Position numbers and translations under genes: made by a program. Below, one piece after another: positions 35,763 through 49,200 of a stretch of DNA of 64,000 bases. The notes below the pieces were generated by a model. The model ran no database searches. It had not been told where the DNA came from and saw only the letters and a program-made list of their open reading frames with translations. The stretch is from Trichoplax adhaerens (lineage: Eukaryota > Placozoa > Uniplacotomia > Trichoplacea > Trichoplacidae), in NCBI RefSeq assembly GCF_000150275.1, contig NW_002060951.1, positions 2,490,297 to 2,554,296 of the forward strand. The letters run 5' to 3'. How positions within the stretch are numbered: the first letter of the stretch is position 1; each line of letters starts with the position of its first letter.

Positions 35763-38700
35763 TTAACGTTCTAAGGATACTGGTTCCAGTGATGGTCTTA
35801 TCGTTTGATCGAAAGTTTCACTAAGGATAAATCTCAAAGCGGCTTTAAATGTGACAACACTGTAACTATATAAAAAGCAAGAAAGAGTAGAGTTTATCCT
35901 TATAGAACGACAACTCTTCCCTAAGAAACGTATATTTCTCATACTTATTTTCAGAATTTGGAAATTCTGTCCAATGAAAAGTTTCAATGAACTTTATATG
36001 ACTTGGTAGACTCTCTATAATAAATTGAATAGTACAATAAAATATACGTTTTTTTTTAATTAATATAAAGATAAGGTGAAAGTATCCAATCTTACCATAC
36101 GAGGAGCGGATAATCACGACAACCTAGATATCAAGATAAAAAGAATAAGGGAAATTCTGGCAGTAAGAATTACAAGTAACTCTTTGTTTTACGCAAATAC
36201 CAATAGCGAAATAAGTTCATCTGATGTTACTGTTACTCCTTCCTTATGTTGCCCTTCGCGAAAGACTAATAATAATAAAAATTGTGAGTCCATTAAAAAA
36301 ATAAAATTTTAAGAGCTACAAAGTAATTATATGTAAATCAGATGATATCTGATACCGAAATTTTAAAACATGTAACTAGATTACAGCATCAGCTGATATC
36401 ACTACTTCTTACCAAGTAATCCGTCATCCTTTACACGACGATGTGCATTTACGTCAGCTATAACTGTATCCTAATTATAACAAGTTTACTAAGATTTATT
36501 TTATTCTTAGTATCTTAGTTCAGCTCATATATAAGCTATGCCCGTCTACGAAACTCTTACAATAATTTTCTTTAAGCAGCCAGACTTTTGTAAGGGAGTA
36601 CTGCAGGTATCCAGATGTCTTATGGCCTTGATCTGGAAACATTTTAACAGTGTTGACATTATTAATTTTCATTTACTAACACATGTTAAAATATCAGCTA
36701 ATACGGAGGTAGCATACCGCTGAGTTAAGTGGGCAACAGAATTTAGGATCTAGTCTCAAAGCTTTGCCATCAATATTCGGGTTGCCTTCACATTTTTTAA
36801 TTACTTGGGCACATTCATTTTTGCAAGCCTTACTGACAACTTTAAATAGTTGGTCGTGCACTTGATTTAAAATGTAGCTGAGAAATTCAGAATTAAACTA
36901 TTAGATTTCCTAATCATAAATAACTACGATATTGCTAATACAAGTATTTATTGTTCTACACATTAAAGTTTAATAACTTTTAAGTTTATAATAAATAACC
37001 TTTCAAGTGATATCCTAAGTTTATCATTTAATCTTCTATCTATAGCTAGTTGATGATTTCTTTCAAGAATTTGCTGACATAGTGAGACAAAGGAAGAAGC
37101 TGTTATTACTTGCATATATTTACTTTCTCCCTAAATGCAATCAGTTTGCTAAACCTTTTCGCAATTTTCAGCTAGAGATCTCAATTTTTTGGCCGCATGG
37201 TCCAAGTAGCCAACAACCACTACATAGCTTGTAAGAAATGTATAAATACCTTTATCAAGCTCCAGCATTGCCTATGGAATAAAACGTATATTATTGCCTA
37301 TTTTTCGTAGAAAAATAATTAAAGAGTACTTTATTTTACCTCTTTATGCTCAGAAAATTCGAATAAAAAATCATAGCATCTACAAATCGACAGACATAAG
37401 TGAAATGCTTTAGTAAGGCTAGTAGATAGATAGAATAATTTATTTTGACTAACTCTTTCAGCGTTTCAACAGGCTTTAATTTATCTAATATTGAATCTTG
37501 ATCACCATTGCTTGAAGATATCTACAGTATAATTAAACAATTAAATCAAAAATGCGTTTTCGCATTGCTAATGTGCGTAAAGGATTTCATTAATACAGCT
37601 TTTTTGAATAGATTATTTACTCTCTTAATACTTGTACTACCTTAAAGTTCGGATCAAGTGGCTGTTCGATCAGCAGGAATCGATATTGCTCAAATTTCTA
37701 CGGTACAGTAATATTCAATGATAAAATAATCAGAGATATGCATTTACAGACTACCAGCAAGAACTAATAAAATTTGAAAATACTTGAAGAGAACGATTCG
37801 GTAATTTTACCTTATTGTACCCTAGTTCTTCACCAATAATCTGTGTCTCGAAACCTTTCTGAAAACCAGATATAACCTGGATCGTGTTTAATTTTATATT
37901 AAATATAATCTTGTTAGATCCGTCCGTAGCATAATATTGCCTATCGTATTAAATTGAAAAAGAATTAAAAAATACGCTGAATCTCGGATAAGTTAATAGT
38001 ATTTGTTATACGTAAATCTACGTAAACCAAGTAGAATCTTTAATGCTCTATTTATACTTACCCTTGCACGTAAGGAGAGGGTTTTAAAATATGTAGATCT
38101 ATAATTGTAAAATAGTAGAATTTTTACTGTGGTAAACATAGTATAGAAACTTTCGAGTAATCATATCGTATAAAATATTTCGTAATGAAATAAAGCTAGG
38201 CTATTCCATATACAGTAAGTAAGGTACATTCGAGACCCGATTTTTATAGAAAAATTTTGAAATACTCGTATACATGTATAGATAGCGCTAAGTATCTGTT
38301 GAAGATTAAGGTGAACATATTGTTTTAGGCTATATTTAATGCTATTTTTACAACGTATAGTATAACACTACTGAACTAGTACTATAATATATAATTGGTA
38401 TAATTAACGGATATAATCTTTCAATACATCGATTACACAATATACTACAAAATATCATAGCGTATGACAGGGGAAGATGCACTGGAAACCAGCTATGTCA
38501 ACTGCTATTGATATATTTTACGCTTAATTTATAAGTTTACTTAGAAAAGAATGAATAGTTATCTAATTTTTGTATAAGTAAGTTGTGATTATTTTCGACG
38601 TACAAAATTTATATACTAGGTCCACGGTGACATTACATTTAGTATTGGCTACAATGCTCAGCTAGTAACAGTATAGTAAGTAGGATCAACTGGTTTTAAT

Positions 38701-38946
38701 AATTAAGAAGAAATAATATTAAATAAACAAAAATATTGCTTAACCTGGGTACAGTAGTTATATCTCGTCAAATGGTGAACGTTTGCATTTACAGTACTAT
38801 ACATAACACTATAATCTATTTATAAGGTATATCTCACCAACAAATGCTTTGCTAAACTTCGTAGTTTGGCCGAGTGAATTGCTACAAGGTATACATATGG
38901 TGAAACACTTTTCTTGAGCTGCAGATAGTTGATTGAAGAATTGATT
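35763..38946 (-). CDS. VPS9-domain Rab GEF resembling the VARP/ANKRD27 N-terminal half (5' end incomplete)
   Basis: Exons, 5' to 3': 38946-38838, [gap], 37858-37811, 37697-37641, 37521-37454, 37418-37340, 37271-37155, 37130-37000, 36877-36718, 36632-36561, 36470-36413, 36265-36201, 36123-36096, 36014-35945, 35865-35763. From 37858 on, all phases agree. The start exon I found (NQFFNQLSAAQEKCFTICIPC) matches the VARP segment before its VPS9 domain. A helical bundle follows (SLCQQILERNHQLAI, YILNQVHDQLFKVV). The C-terminal VPS9 domain reads VTSDELISLL, VVIIRSSYESLPSHIKF, IETFHWTEFPNSEN and VVTFKAALRFI, the order expected of Rab5/Rab21-type exchange factors. No ankyrin repeats follow; the frame stops 24 residues after the domain. 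The first exon(s) and one between 38838 and 37858 are missing. Introns of 35 and 24 nt are needed at 37453-37419 and 37154-37131, which lowers confidence locally. Confidence 0.75.
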
Positions 38947-40116
38947 CTGTATTAAGACGGGAATGCAGTAAGACGTGACTTAAATTATGCAATCATTAGT
39001 ATCATATCATTGTCCGAGAGTACTCTCTCATTCCGCTAACATTATACAGCAGTATGCACTTATGAGGGATAGTAACAGTACAGTAAAGCATCACCAGTGC
39101 ATTGTACTTTTAGATGTACCTGACTTTACATTGGTAAAATGTCCCATAGGCCATAAAATGCTGTAATCTACTGCATCTCACTATACTGCACTCGTTTCAA
39201 GTTGAACTTATGCATACGTTATTTTATATTTACGTGGCGTAAAATGTACTATACTGTATTCATTCCTAAACATTCTGCATAATCCTGTAATCGTAGATCT
39301 ACTGTGTTTCACTTGTTTTTTACTTTTTTATAGCAATGTCGCCTTCCGTAGTAAACTTGATCAAAACTCCATCAGTCTGCCTTAAGTAGGCTCATAATAC
39401 GGTAGAAGCCTATTTGAAACCTTCAGAATTACTGCATAAATTGATCCATAGCAAGTTAGGGATCAATAACGATTGCAAGTTAGAAATAATCAATAACCTC
39501 GGTTTCATCTATGACGCAAGTCCTCTATGCTGTACGGAAATATTATACTGTATTTTGCCTTTAAGCCAAAAGGGTTCTCAATACCGGCCGTACAGTACAA
39601 GACAAGTACTGTACAACAGACTGTAATATCACCTAGTATAATATGTTATTCGTTGATCTTATAGATATATTGCACCTGTAGCGCCTGATAAAACGGATTA
39701 AATTCTAGATCTTCGCTCGCCATGTTAAGTATTCTGTCATCTTCTTAATAATTTTTAGTTCCTCTAGTTGGGTTCGATTCGAAACCAACGAAGCTATAGT
39801 ACTGTACTGTATACGGTAGAGTACAGTACGGTACTGTACGCAAGCAGGGATTTCTTGAGAACTCCTACAGTATGGAATCACTAAAACGGAGCCTACAGTA
39901 CAGTACAGTAAGACTTTTCTTTACAGTATTGTACTGTACTGAACTGTACTGTACTGTACTGTACAGTACTGTACAGCAGCAGAATTGTGCTCGCTCAAGT
40001 ACGGTACAGTACAGTACAGTACGTTCAAGCGCTTATCGATTCTCGAATCTAACTAAAACTCGCCATGCAATTTTTGTGATATACGAGTACTAAGATCTAA
40101 GTGTAGATTTGGTAAA
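38947..40116. other. intergenic with dense GTAC-palindrome cluster
   Basis: Probably contains the first exon of the VPS9 gene (-) and the promoter of the STAND gene (+). The right half, 39795-40022, is dense in GTAC palindromes. I found no further supported exon. Confidence 0.45.
39795..40022. repeat. GTAC-palindrome cluster upstream of the STAND gene
   Basis: Includes gtactgtactgtatacgg, ctacagtacagtacagta, a run of five tandem tactg units near 39940-39960 and ggtacagtacagtacagtac near 40003-40022. It ends 95 bp before the start codon at 40117. Confidence 0.8.
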
Positions 40117-43100
40117 ATGGCTAGGCAGATTGGTATGGTATTTTTGCGTCCGTCTAGATTGCGTATAGGTTTTCTTTTACTGAAGCCTAACATCCTCTTC
40201 AGTCAAGAAATTCGACTAGTTAATACAAGTACTAATGGCCAAAGCATGATCAGTAAATACATGGACAGAGCTCGCAATGTTTTCAATGAGCCTTTCGTTA
40301 AAATATCATTGATGGCTCTAGCTGCGGTTATGTCAGCTACAGCTCTATATGAATATTTATATCATGGCCCAGCTAAAAAGAAGAATAAGTTAGGAATTCA
40401 AATTTTACCAGCTTCACCAAATCATTTCTGTATCGAGGTATTTGCGTAAAAGTTTATAAACTGCTTTAGCAAATTTATCTGCGAGTACAGTACAGTATTC
40501 GCAAATGATACGTTGTATACGCAAGAAATAATAGACATGTCTTTCCTAAATTCCATATCATGATTATGCTCATAATCAAGTTATACTGTTGATTCGCTGT
40601 TCGTTTGGCTCAGATATTGTATATTTATAAATTGAACTAGATGAGTAGCTGTATTGTTGATGTACAGTGCCCTTAGGCCCCCTTACAGTATACGAGTAGG
40701 AATGATGAAGTCCAAGTAGTGATTGCCCCGAGACATTCATACGCATTTTGTCTCTTTCACCTTTCTGATCTCCGACAACAATTTGTAGAACTTAGTAATT
40801 AAAAAATGCTATCTACCAATCCTGAAAAATCGTCAAAGCTGCAAATAATGCTAAAATTCTATACTATACGGTACATTGTAAAGAGCATCCCTGTTGCTTC
40901 TCATATTACCGTACGAGTATTAGCAGTGTAAGATTGAAAACTACAGTATATAAGCACCCGTATACAGTAAGCTACGTGCATCTTCTCAGGTAAATACGCT
41001 TTTACAGGAATTGGAGCATTTCTGTTTAAGAATGGAGGGTTCATATATGCATTTAAAAATTTCGTATAAAACTAGTTGTGGTTTAAATTTCGTATACTTA
41101 TGTTCTTATGATTAGCAGATATGCCTAGAATTTGCATGCATACATCAGTAACGTAAATCTATTATTATATTATTTGTCCAATCATTTAGAGAAACGAATA
41201 TATTTCACACTTGGAAAGCGAGTGTGGAAGTCTTCTTCGCTCGCTCTTCTTTAAGGATATAAAAACGATATTTCTAACTGGCCTAACAGCAAGTGGGAAA
41301 AGTCAGATTGCTAGATTCTATGCTGAGAAGTATTCTAAGAAATTTAGGTTTCCAGTAATAAAGCCTCCGGTTATTGGTAAATATGACATGACTATGATTC
41401 AATTTAAATCAAAGTATCTCAATAAGTTTCTATCGAAACATGGTCTGATGTAATAAAAATTGCATTTAAATTTATGTCTGTAATATTACTCTACTATATT
41501 CTAGCAACTCTTTCTGGTAATAGTATAGAAGATTACTTATCATCAATAAGATCATTAGCAATTGAATTGGGATCTACGCCCTCAGAATGGTCACGAGAAT
41601 CTGACAATGGTATTTTATTCTCAAACCTTCCCGTTCCGCGTCAAATAGAAATTCTTGTGGAAGAAGTTTCTCAGAAGTTAAAAATGGCTGGTAGATGGTT
41701 ATTAATTATTGATGATCTAAAGTCTGATTGTGGTATAAAGCAAGCGTGGTGGCCACAACCCGACCAAGATAATATTTGGGGTAAAGGTTGCGTTTTAATA
41801 ACATGTGAAGAAGCATTAACGCCTAAGGTTATCGAACAGACTTACAAAGCATCAAGAATTCTGAATGTAGACAAAAAGTAGGAATTATGTTGTTTGAATT
41901 ATTTAGCCTTGTAGTGATACACAAAAAAATACAGCTTTTTGATTTTTGGCGTACATTTCGTTCTCATGTGAATTGTTATATTTTAGGTTAACGGAGTCGG
42001 AGGCACTGTCCTTATTACATCAAATGAATGAAGATAAAGTTTCTGCCAACGCGGCTACGTTAGTGAATGAATTGCTGTATTCGCCTTTAGCTATATCTCT
42101 TGCTGCCAGTTACATAAAATCCAAAAATGAAAACACAGCACAAGATAGTATATATGACTGCAGCAATTTTATTGAGGAATTTAAAGCGATAAAATCCGAT
42201 ATTTTACGACACTGGAACAGTGATCGGCTCGAAAATAACGCATCTTTTACTGATAAAATTGTTGCTAGTATGTGCCTTCAGCAATATGGTAAAGCTGATT
42301 CACAGATGCACTCCACATTTGATATTTTGGGTGCGCTAGAACCTAGAAGACCCATTCCAATGGCTATGGTAGAAACTTTCATAAGAGACAATGAAGTTCT
42401 GAACTTTAGGCTTAAGTCACGTACAACTAAATTAGATACCACTAATAGTGACCTTAAGTCATTAGAAGTTACCCCACCAGGAGAACAAATATCGAGTATT
42501 GAAAATATAGATAATTCAGAAAATGAAGACTCAGACGACTCTGGTGTAATTCGTACTTTCATTACTAAAGGGAAGGAAATTTATCGTACTTATTTCTCAA
42601 ATCCATCTTCAAATAACGGAGATAAGAACCCAAAAGAGATTCAAGATGACAGTAGTCCTATTTATCGGTGTCCTTTACTCTCATGTAACTTAAATGGCGA
42701 CATTAAAACGGTATCTATTCATCCTGTAATACACTCTGTTATGCAAAAATGGTATTTTCTAATGACTATACCAATAATGGAAAAACTATATGTATCTGAA
42801 CAAAGAGTTGAAAGTAAAAGTTCGTGGTTTGGCCAAATTAAAAAATTTGATGAAACTGCGTGCCTAGAAGGGTATCGTGGAAGATTATGCGATCAATTCA
42901 ATTTAAAATTAGAACCATCTAATTATGACGAACTTCGTAATGTGACTGATCAAACTAATTTAATACATAAATTAGTAACAGCATCGAACATGTTGCACAC
43001 ACCTTATAGCAAAGCACAACAGTATTCTCTGCTACGTCGTATCGGTAAATCTGCTATAACTGTCACGAAAAATCGCCGTTCGGAAATTGTATATCGTAAA

Positions 43101-43856
43101 TCATGTAAGTTACTTCTTCCACATTTCGCTTATCTGATGAGACATCTACAGGTGGTCGATTTAAAGAATTTCTCAGAATTGTTAGATATAGTAGCTATGA
43201 TTCATTCAGATGTATTAAGTGAGGACTTACGCAGCGTTGAAATGTTTAAAAATTCATTACTTATAAAAAGGAAAATACATGGAGATAAACATTACGAAAC
43301 TGCTCACACTTTAACTCTTTTAGGAATAGTTCTGAATTCCCTTAATAGATTGGATGATAGCAAAACAACTTTGGAAGAAGCTTTATCAATCTACAATTCG
43401 TTACCCACCAAAAAGATGCCGGACCCACAACATGTCCGAAACCTTGCTACTACTCTATCTACGCTAGGTGTCGTTTGTAGCAATTTAGGAGAACATAAGC
43501 GCAGTCGTGACTTACTAGAACGTGCTCTATCCTTAATGCAATCCATTCAACCCCAGAATGCACTCGGTTTGGCAAACGACGAAATATTTAATCATGCCGC
43601 TGATGTAGCGACAATGTTAACAGATATTGGCCATTCATACTTACTTAATGGTGAAACAAGCTATGGCCATCGACTGTTGCAATTTGCACTAAATATTCAT
43701 CAAAATATCCATGGCGAAGAACATTATGAAGTAGTTCGAACCTTAACGGTCCTAAGTATAGCTCAAATGATCCAAGGGTTTCATGAAGATAGCAGAAAAT
43801 CTCGTGATCGTGCAGGGGCTATTCGAGGATCTTTGAATGCTAACGTTTTAGTCTAA
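40117..43856 (+). CDS. membrane-anchored STAND/NB-ARC-like NTPase with C-terminal TPRs
   Basis: Four exons: 40117-40437, 41190-41376, 41505-41877, 41987-43856; 916 aa, phases closed. Residues 1-35 are basic and free of acids until 31 (LRPSRLRIGFLLLKP), like a mitochondrial presequence. Residues 60-82 form a probable membrane span (FVKISLMALAAVMSATALYEY) followed by PAKKKNK. The NTPase core has a Walker A motif GLTASGKS (138-145), a Walker B RWLLIIDD (to 240), GCVLITCEEA at the sensor position and SPLAISLAASY, equivalent to the GLPLA motif. The last 250 residues hold kinesin-light-chain-like TPRs (HYETAHTLTLLGIVLNSL, LATTLSTLGVVCSNLGEH, HYEVVRTLTVLSIAQM). STAND proteins are nucleotide-switched signalling scaffolds. 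The N-terminal anchor is unusual, and no Death, CARD or TIR domain is visible. The organelle is inferred. Confidence 0.85.
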
Positions 43857-46208
43857 GAACAAGTTTGTTATCGCATCGATGTTCCTCTTACTATGACAGC
43901 TTTTAATAATTTTTGCTATTGTTTATCGAATTATCATATCGTTGTTATACTGTAACAGCTAAAATAATAACACTTTAAAAAGTAAACCACATATCGATCG
44001 GTATATTGCCACATAATATAATACGTTCTCAGTTTTATCTTACCTTTCGGATCTGTATGCATGTTTTCATAACAGCGCTTCATAATGTCTAGAATGTACT
44101 ATTAAATTTTATCTCTACTGCTCGTAAGAGACAGTTTTGATTTAAAATAATGAAAATTATTTTAATAACATGGGCTATATCTTGATTTGGCTGCAAGAGA
44201 ATAAAAGTTTTATTTATACAAAATATGGTAATAGCCCAAAGTGTTGATGTTGTAAAATATTTCATTATTTGATCAATCAGAATCTTTAGTATAATTAGCT
44301 ATTAAGCGACTTATTATCAGCTCTATTTGTACATATGTTTTAGTAGCTATGGTAATATTTTGTTTAACAATTAACAAAGCATTGTACTGTATACATTGTA
44401 AGTTACATTAACTTTACTGTGGCATAATTGAGCTTGATGAAGTGTGTTACATTTACAATGTACATGTACAGACCAGACTAAGGACATATCTACTTATCCA
44501 ATGATGATTAAATAAGCCGTTATATCCCAGCATAATTTTCATTTATTTACCATTCAAAGTAAATATCTAAATTTTCTTGAGTATGAGTATATTGTATGCA
44601 TTTTATAAATTTGCAACCTAACAACACGCTAAAATCTCTTACTTACTATTTTGTCTATACAGTCTAGGGTCGTTTAAAATTAGCTAAAGTCATGTTTTTA
44701 ATTTATTGCGTCGATATTCTAATATTCAGAGCATTAGACATTATACCCGCGAAGTCTGTATCTTGTGTACTAATGTCGTCAGAAGGATAAAATAGTAAGT
44801 TAAAAGCGTGACTTTAGCCAGTTGTAAACGGCAGCGCTGTACGCAGGTATTCGTTTATCTGATGGTAGTAGATTACGATTGTAGTGATCAGCGCTATGTT
44901 CATATAACTCCCAGAAATCCTATGAATCGTTTCTAATTATAGAAATCTGTAGCCTGTAGCTACCTTGTTTAGGTAAAAATTGTATATTTTTGACTTTGAC
45001 ATTATGCTAATTTTATTATATCCTATTACAGTATTTGACGGATAAAAAATCTACCAATATTCTTACTTACTACAGTACAGTATAATGACTTTAAAAACAA
45101 ATGTATAGCGTCAAAGTTCGGAGTGGCATGTAACTCCGATGCAATGCACTACCGCATAGTAAGACAAAGCTAACAATCTCTATTTTGCTCCTTGTTGTTT
45201 AATCCTACACAGACTTAATATTTGTAAACTTACATGTGTGATACGAAATGATATTATAATTTATTCATTACACAGTAAACATTTACATATTAGGAAGAAA
45301 TAAAATTTTAACGCTAATCTAAACTCAATAACAGTTTATAGTGACATTAATGTAACAATTCTGTGGTAGAGCTAAAAAACAGTAGCAACTATTATTGTAC
45401 AATAATACAGATTTACGTACAACGATTCAAGCAAAAATTTAAATATCCTGATATACAGGTATCCGGGTAACTACTATTTGTAACTATTAAAATTCAGCAA
45501 AAAAGTGCCGTGCAGAAGAACCGTTGCCCGTCTACAGTACGGACTACTTGTCTATGGGCACATAATTACTATACCGATAAAACATTGAACTAATACCCTA
45601 GTAAGGATTCATAAAATAAACCCATGTGAGGTATGGTAAGCATAACAAGCCGTCCAACATAAGCATCAAAGTACAAGGGAGAAAGGAAAAATTATCTAAT
45701 TACAATTATACACATTGAATGGTATATATTCGAGTTTTACATTGTTCAAAAATCCACCAATTCATCTTTCACTATAAAACTGTAGGCTTCCATGGTGAGA
45801 CTTTCTTTTAAACAACTTATGGTACAAAATAATTATCGCAAGTTGGTTACAACTGTTCGAATATAAATAAATACAAAACACGAAAAGCGTAATAGATAGC
45901 AAGAAAAATTTCCGTTTGTTTAATAAATACTACGGATTTGTACAATGCTGTACCTGCTTACTATATAATGACCTGTATAGCATAATCTCCCTACTGAACA
46001 CTGCATCATTTACAAACTCATTTAAGAAACCGGCTGTCGATAGGGCAAACCTAAATTCATAAAATTTCATATTGTAACCTTCAACAATAAATTACTATAT
46101 TTGTTGTCTTCCAGTGTACACCACAGTATTTGACATTATCAAATGGTGTTTTAATTAACTTTGGTATCAAGAAACCTCCACTAGCAGTTTGGATATCGTG
46201 TTATAACT
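43857..46208. other. 2.35 kb intergenic, nothing recognised
   Basis: Convergent 3' flanks of the STAND gene and SMARCB1. AT-rich, without exon-like frames. A few isolated gtac palindromes (44454-44467, atgtacatgtacag) only. Confidence 0.5.
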
Positions 46209-49200
46209 TCATTGCCACTGAGGAACACTTTGTGCCAACCGACGCATTCGTCTATTAAAAGTTGTTATGCATATGAATATATTAAAATTTTTAACCTGAA
46301 CGGTACTATACTACAACCGAATGAACGTTTTATCATGATACTGTTCACTGAGATTAATTATTAAGCTAATATATCCAAATGTACCGAGTATTCCTGTCCT
46401 GATCACGAATTTTCTTTTCCATCTCAGCATCTGTGAGTGTTTCCAATACCGGGGACCAGTGATCGACTTCAGTCACCGGACGAATAGCGTACTCTAGTTG
46501 AGGTAATTGAGTTTCGCTGAAGGCGTAAGTCTTCATGTGCCAAGCGATCTAATCCGATTGTTCACATAAAGTGAAGGAATTAATAGTCAAAATAATCTAA
46601 ATTGTGACTATACTGCCATGTGCTACGCTGTATTAATCTTACCTGCCCCCGAATGCTATAGGCGATAGCGGTTACAAATTCTCCGCCCAATCCAAGGTCT
46701 TTACACAGATTTAATGCGAATTCTTCCGGCGTATTATCAGAGTTCGATATGTCCCATTCGAACTGGTCCACCAAAGATACATTTCCAATGTTGATATTTA
46801 ACTGTAATACACGTATTTATTCGTGATCAGCAGGAATAAGTATGTACAGTATATCGGCTTGTAACCTTACAAACAAGATCCTTGATAACCGTATACTAGT
46901 AAGTATTACATTATAAATAATTATTAATAGAATATGCATACTTTGATAACTACTCTTTGATCTGTTGCATAATCTTCCAGAGGAAGATTTGAATTTTGTT
47001 CTAATTGGTTTTTAATCGAGGTGGCAATGGCAGGAACAAAGGCAGGTGAAGGTAGCTCCAGGTCATCACATAAAACTTCGGCGAATTGCTCCGGTTGAAT
47101 AAGTTTTTCTTCAATGGTAGCAAAAGAATGAAATTAAGAAATCGCTTTACCTAAAAGTTAGCTTTAACGAGTTACCATTTTTATTCCAAACAAAGAAATC
47201 TCGCAGTCGCTGCCCTTCAACATCTAGATCTATCCTAACTGGTACCAGATCTTCAGAGTCATTAGCAGCTTCGAATAAAGACGATGGGAAGTAATCGGTA
47301 TACCTATTAAAGAGAAATAGGAATTCTATACAGATAAATATTTATTTATATACCAAATATAGTTAAAGATGGGTAATAATGATCTCCTATGTTGCGTCAT
47401 AAGTCTAAGAATAATTAATTAATGAAGTCATTAATTTTCTCTACATCTAAAACAAACGATGCGTACAAGATTGGGAAGCTCTTGGTTTTCCTAGCAGTAG
47501 ATCTGGGTCGAATAATAGGGGTCGATAAAGCTACAGCATCCAAATGTGAAGTTGCAGGTAGCTGAGGGGTCCAGGCTGTGGTAGAACTTCTACTTGAACG
47601 AGCTGGCTTCGGCGGAACAGAATTTACGGTCGAATTTGATTCTGTAGGTGACATTTTAAATTTTTCGTCGTTTCCCTCGAGGATATCTTCTACTTCTGTC
47701 TGTTTTATCAATGTTACATTAGTAGCAACCAAAGTGTGATCTAGTTCAAATATTAAACCAAAGAGAAATTTATCAGATCAAGAATTGTTAATCCATGTCG
47801 ACAAATAGGTATCTCATGATACAAACTCCAAGATAGCTAATCATTAGGATTGCATTGTTCGGGTATCTATACTATTTTTACAGTTAAGTTAGTACTGTAT
47901 AGTAATGTGTCAGAAAATCAAGACATATATTGCACTCAGGTAACTGAGTGCCGCTAACGTCGTGCAGAGTACAGGTAAATAGAACCTTATAAATTGCGTA
48001 TTGAGCATAATATATTGCTATGATAATTATAATTGCTGTTGGGCACTAGGGATAATTTCAGTTAAATTATTCGTATACGATCTCATATGTATTGTACTTT
48101 GATCTAGTAATTTCATATTAGCAGCTATATTCAAATTATAACATTTATAGTATACTGTACATAAGCGTACAGCCAATAGCAATTAACAAAATGAGAAAAC
48201 CAGTAAAATTATTGTTCAGCACGTCAACAGACTCACGTGTTTAAAATTTCTAGCAATGGGAATATTAGAACATTACAAGGGAATTTGAAAAACTGAAGTT
48301 ACTAAACGGTTTATCATATGCAGCATGCAGTAAATACTGTATGTCTTGCAGCTGATACTGCAATTAGCAGACGTGCAGAGCTAGTTATTTACTTGTTGCA
48401 TAATAAATAATGTTGTATAGAACGCTGTATATGACATTTCACGACATAAAATAAGTACTGCCACTTCGTATGCGCATGGTATGCGCAAGAATATTTTAAT
48501 TACGCCGGTGGTACGATGAGTGACCAAACATGGCATCATTATTAATTAGGACCAGTCATGTACGGTAGTGTTTAGAATGTTGATGCTGACAAATTTCTGC
48601 TGAGTAAAGAATGATTAAGACCACTACAATTACTAACTAATTTCCGGAGGCGTACAGTAGCGGCGGAGTATAACATTTAAATAATAGTGAGTATTCATAT
48701 AAAATAGTGCTATAAACTGTATAGTTATCACCTGAGTTTACAGTTAGCCTTTAAGAAATTAAGGTATTCAACATTTGTAATTAGCTACATCTAACATCCA
48801 ACTCTCAGATCTTATTCAATCTCTTGACATAGGTAACTTCAGGTACAAGATAGATGCTATCTGTGATGGCGAATATAAGTAAAAATCTTATGAAAGGAAA
48901 CCTATTCAACTGCTACAAATATCGACAAGCATCAAAGCATCATTGATTTCGAAAACTACTTACAAGTAATCAAGCATACGATTGTAAAATCTGTACTTTG
49001 CGCCTTTCTACTTTCAATTGTACAGTACTGTACTATACTATACTATACTATAAGTACTACACTGCACATCAAGAAAAATTATCTATCCCTACTTATTACC
49101 CTTACTTGGTGCTGGTTATATGATAACAAGAAACCTGCGCTCATAGGGCTGATTCCCACTCAGCAAAAGATAACTAGGAACATACAGTACTTCAGTGGCA

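Noticed and set aside
39768-39796. gttgggttcgattcgaaaccaac, like a tRNA T-arm
   Set aside because: It is an imperfect palindrome; no acceptor, D or anticodon arms fit around it.
39872-40093. 73-codon plus frame just before the STAND gene
   Set aside because: A product of the GTAC repeat, not a protein; it ends before the real start at 40117.
46366-46384. Apparent SMARCB1 stop after NTRYIWIY
   Set aside because: The donor at 46384 and the exon at 46251-46209 restore the conserved RRMRRLA end, so this stop is intronic.
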